Shown here: piece by piece, positions 22,400-23,680 of the stretch
How positions within the stretch are numbered: position 1 is the stretch's first letter
How the letters are laid out: each line of letters starts with the position of its first letter
NCBI GenBank assembly: GCA_002471665.1
Contig: DKQK01000046.1
Span: 12,004-35,683, forward strand
DNA: 23,680 nt
Direction: 5' to 3'
Origin: Gammaproteobacteria bacterium UBA7310
Lineage (GTDB): Bacteria; Pseudomonadota; Gammaproteobacteria; Pseudomonadales; Ketobacteraceae
The notes under the pieces: model-generated
The model's database searches: none
What the model was told of the DNA's origin: nothing
What the model saw: the letters and a program-made list of their open reading frames with translations, nothing else
Translations under genes and position numbers: made by a program

Positions 22400-23680
22400 C
22401 AGTCATAACCCGGCCTGACATAAAATCACTTTCAGAAACCGGCGGCCTGCTATCAATCCTGGAGCAGCATCTGGAGGAAGTCCACACACTGTACAATCAG
22501 CGCCAGGATTTAGTCCATTCGCTTTCGGGCACACTTCCAGACATTCTTCTACTGGACAATCGAATTGACGCCAATCTCGATGGCTTGCGCTGTTACCACA
22601 ACGCCATCGATAAATTGCTGGACGTTCTCGGCGAGTCAGTGGACAACGGCTTTATATTCACGGCGAGTATTCTCGCCACAGAAACCAAAAACACCGAGCT
22701 ACTCAAGTGCATTCTTGCAAAAGTTGAATCAGAGCACGACTCTTTGCCTGGTTTGCTAAGCGCCTATAGCTGGATACCAGAAGGCTTTACTAAAGCTCTG
22801 GTTCCCAGGCTTTTTTCACTATCCACTATCGGTCAGATCCTGGCATTACACCTGTGCCAGCACCATTTCATACGGGCAGAAACCCAGCTGGAATGGGCAC
22901 TGACACAAGACAACGTTAATATTCAAACAGCGGGCTTGGACACCGTCAGCACACTTGGCTTAACTGAGCTGCTGCCCGCTTGTCGCAAGCTTCTGGCTTC
23001 AACTGACGAGCGAGTGGCGATGCATGCACAGCGCACCTGCGTACTGCTGGAGCAAAACCCATCGTCGCTGCTGGAAGCCGTCCTTCGGGCCAAACCGGAG
23101 CAGCAAAGAATGGCATTGCCTTTATTATTAACCTGCCTCCCCCTTCCCCAGGCTGCACCGTTTCTATCAACCTTGGCAAAAACGACGGAGGACAAACGCT
23201 TGCTGCTGCTGTGCGCAGGTCAACTGGGTGACCCATCCTGTATCCCTGCCCTGCTCCGGCTCATGCAGAATGCAGCACTGGCCCGCATTGCCGCATTCGC
23301 TTTCAGTTTCATCACCGGCCTGGATCTGACGGAACACAATATGGAAGGCAGTGCTCCCGCGGAATTTGAAGCAGGCCCCACGGACAGCCCCGAAGACGAT
23401 GAGGTGGCATCCGACCCGGATGAAGGCTTGCCCTGGCCAGACCGGGACAAACTGGCGCAATGGTGGGAACACAATGGCTCCACCTTCAAGCCCGGCATCC
23501 GCTATTTGATGGGAAAAGAAATCAGCCGTGAGCACTGCCTGGATGTACTGGAAACTGGTAATCAGGCACAACGCCAAATGGCTGCTCTGCATCTGAAGAA
23601 AATGGATCCCGCCGCCCCCCTATTCCTGATCGATGCTCCGGCCTGGCGTCAACAAACGCGCCTGGCGCAGCTGCGTCACA
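22396..23680 (+). CDS. TIGR02270 family protein, 3' end cut by window edge
   Basis: The frame opens at the ATG overlapping the immunity stop (ATGA) and stays open for 428 codons to the window end. The protein is mostly helical with repeated Leu-rich units suggesting HEAT-like repeats, for example STDERVAMHAQRTCVLLEQN, then LCAGQLGDPSCIPALLRLMQ and ALARIAAFAFSFITGLDL. An acidic loop follows (DSPEDDEVASDPDEG), and then the segment LPWPDRDKLAQWWEHNGSTF with KPGIRYLMGKEIS, which I recognise from TIGR02270 proteins found beside T6SS DUF2169/DUF4150 genes. Its molecular role is not known. The helical-repeat layout suggests protein binding. No signal peptide or transmembrane helix is visible. Translation overlap with the immunity gene makes it part of the same module. 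Confidence 0.85.
   Translation, partial: MTVITRPDIKSLSETGGLLSILEQHLEEVHTLYNQRQDLVHSLSGTLPDILLLDNRIDANLDGLRCYHNAIDKLLDVLGESVDNGFIFTASILATETKNTELLKCILAKVESEHDSLPGLLSAYSWIPEGFTKALVPRLFSLSTIGQILALHLCQHHFIRAETQLEWALTQDNVNIQTAGLDTVSTLGLTELLPACRKLLASTDERVAMHAQRTCVLLEQNPSSLLEAVLRAKPEQQRMALPLLLTCLPLPQAAPFLSTLAKTTEDKRLLLLCAGQLGDPSCIPALLRLMQNAALARIAAFAFSFITGLDLTEHNMEGSAPAEFEAGPTDSPEDDEVASDPDEGLPWPDRDKLAQWWEHNGSTFKPGIRYLMGKEISREHCLDVLETGNQAQRQMAALHLKKMDPAAPLFLIDAPAWRQQTRLAQLRH

Overview
The window looks like a chromosomal segment of a gammaproteobacterium. The left 14.3 kb follows the order pilMNOPQ-aroK-aroB-damX-gltB, with a divergent PBP1A gene next to pilM, as in Pseudomonas and its marine relatives. 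PilQ, AroB and GltB read as close to the Pseudomonas proteins. I cannot name a genus from sequence alone.

Left, minus strand (1-11620): pilM, pilN, pilO, pilP and pilQ encode the inner-membrane platform, the lipoprotein and the outer-membrane secretin of the type IV pilus. They are spaced as one tight operon that runs on into aroK and aroB (shikimate pathway) and damX (a cell-division SPOR protein with an ATPase-like domain). gltB, the large subunit of NADPH-glutamate synthase, follows after a 223-nt gap with its own candidate promoter and leaves the window at base 1, so its last quarter or so is missing. Divergent from pilM across a 209-nt control region is ponA/mrcA, the bifunctional penicillin-binding protein 1A.

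Right, plus strand (14501-23680): a compact type VI secretion (T6SS) effector module without T6SS sheath, baseplate or membrane-complex genes, i.e. an orphan vgrG island beside core genes. Its order is vgrG (with fourteen perfect-length octapeptide beta-helix repeats), a small DUF6484-type protein resembling a stripped-down VgrG tip, a SAM methyltransferase with a methyltransferase-regulatory domain, a DUF2169 adaptor, a ketosynthase-fold protein that has lost its catalytic Cys and both His, a DUF4150 PAAR-like protein carrying a C-terminal PD-(D/E)XK/VRR-Nuc-like toxin domain, a DUF3396 immunity protein, and a TIGR02270-family protein cut by the window edge. Several genes overlap by 1-4 nt or sit within 25 nt, so this is almost certainly one transcription unit. 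The likely scheme is that VgrG and the PAAR-like effector form the spike tip, DUF2169 loads the effector, DUF3396 protects the producer, and the pseudo-ketosynthase, methyltransferase and TIGR02270 protein are accessory factors of unknown role.

The most interesting material is this accessory set, above all the non-catalytic ketosynthase-fold protein and the methyltransferase inside a toxin-delivery operon, together with the TseV/TsiV-like toxin-immunity pair. No RNA genes, insertion sequences or CRISPR arrays were seen, and no gap between genes exceeds 300 nt.
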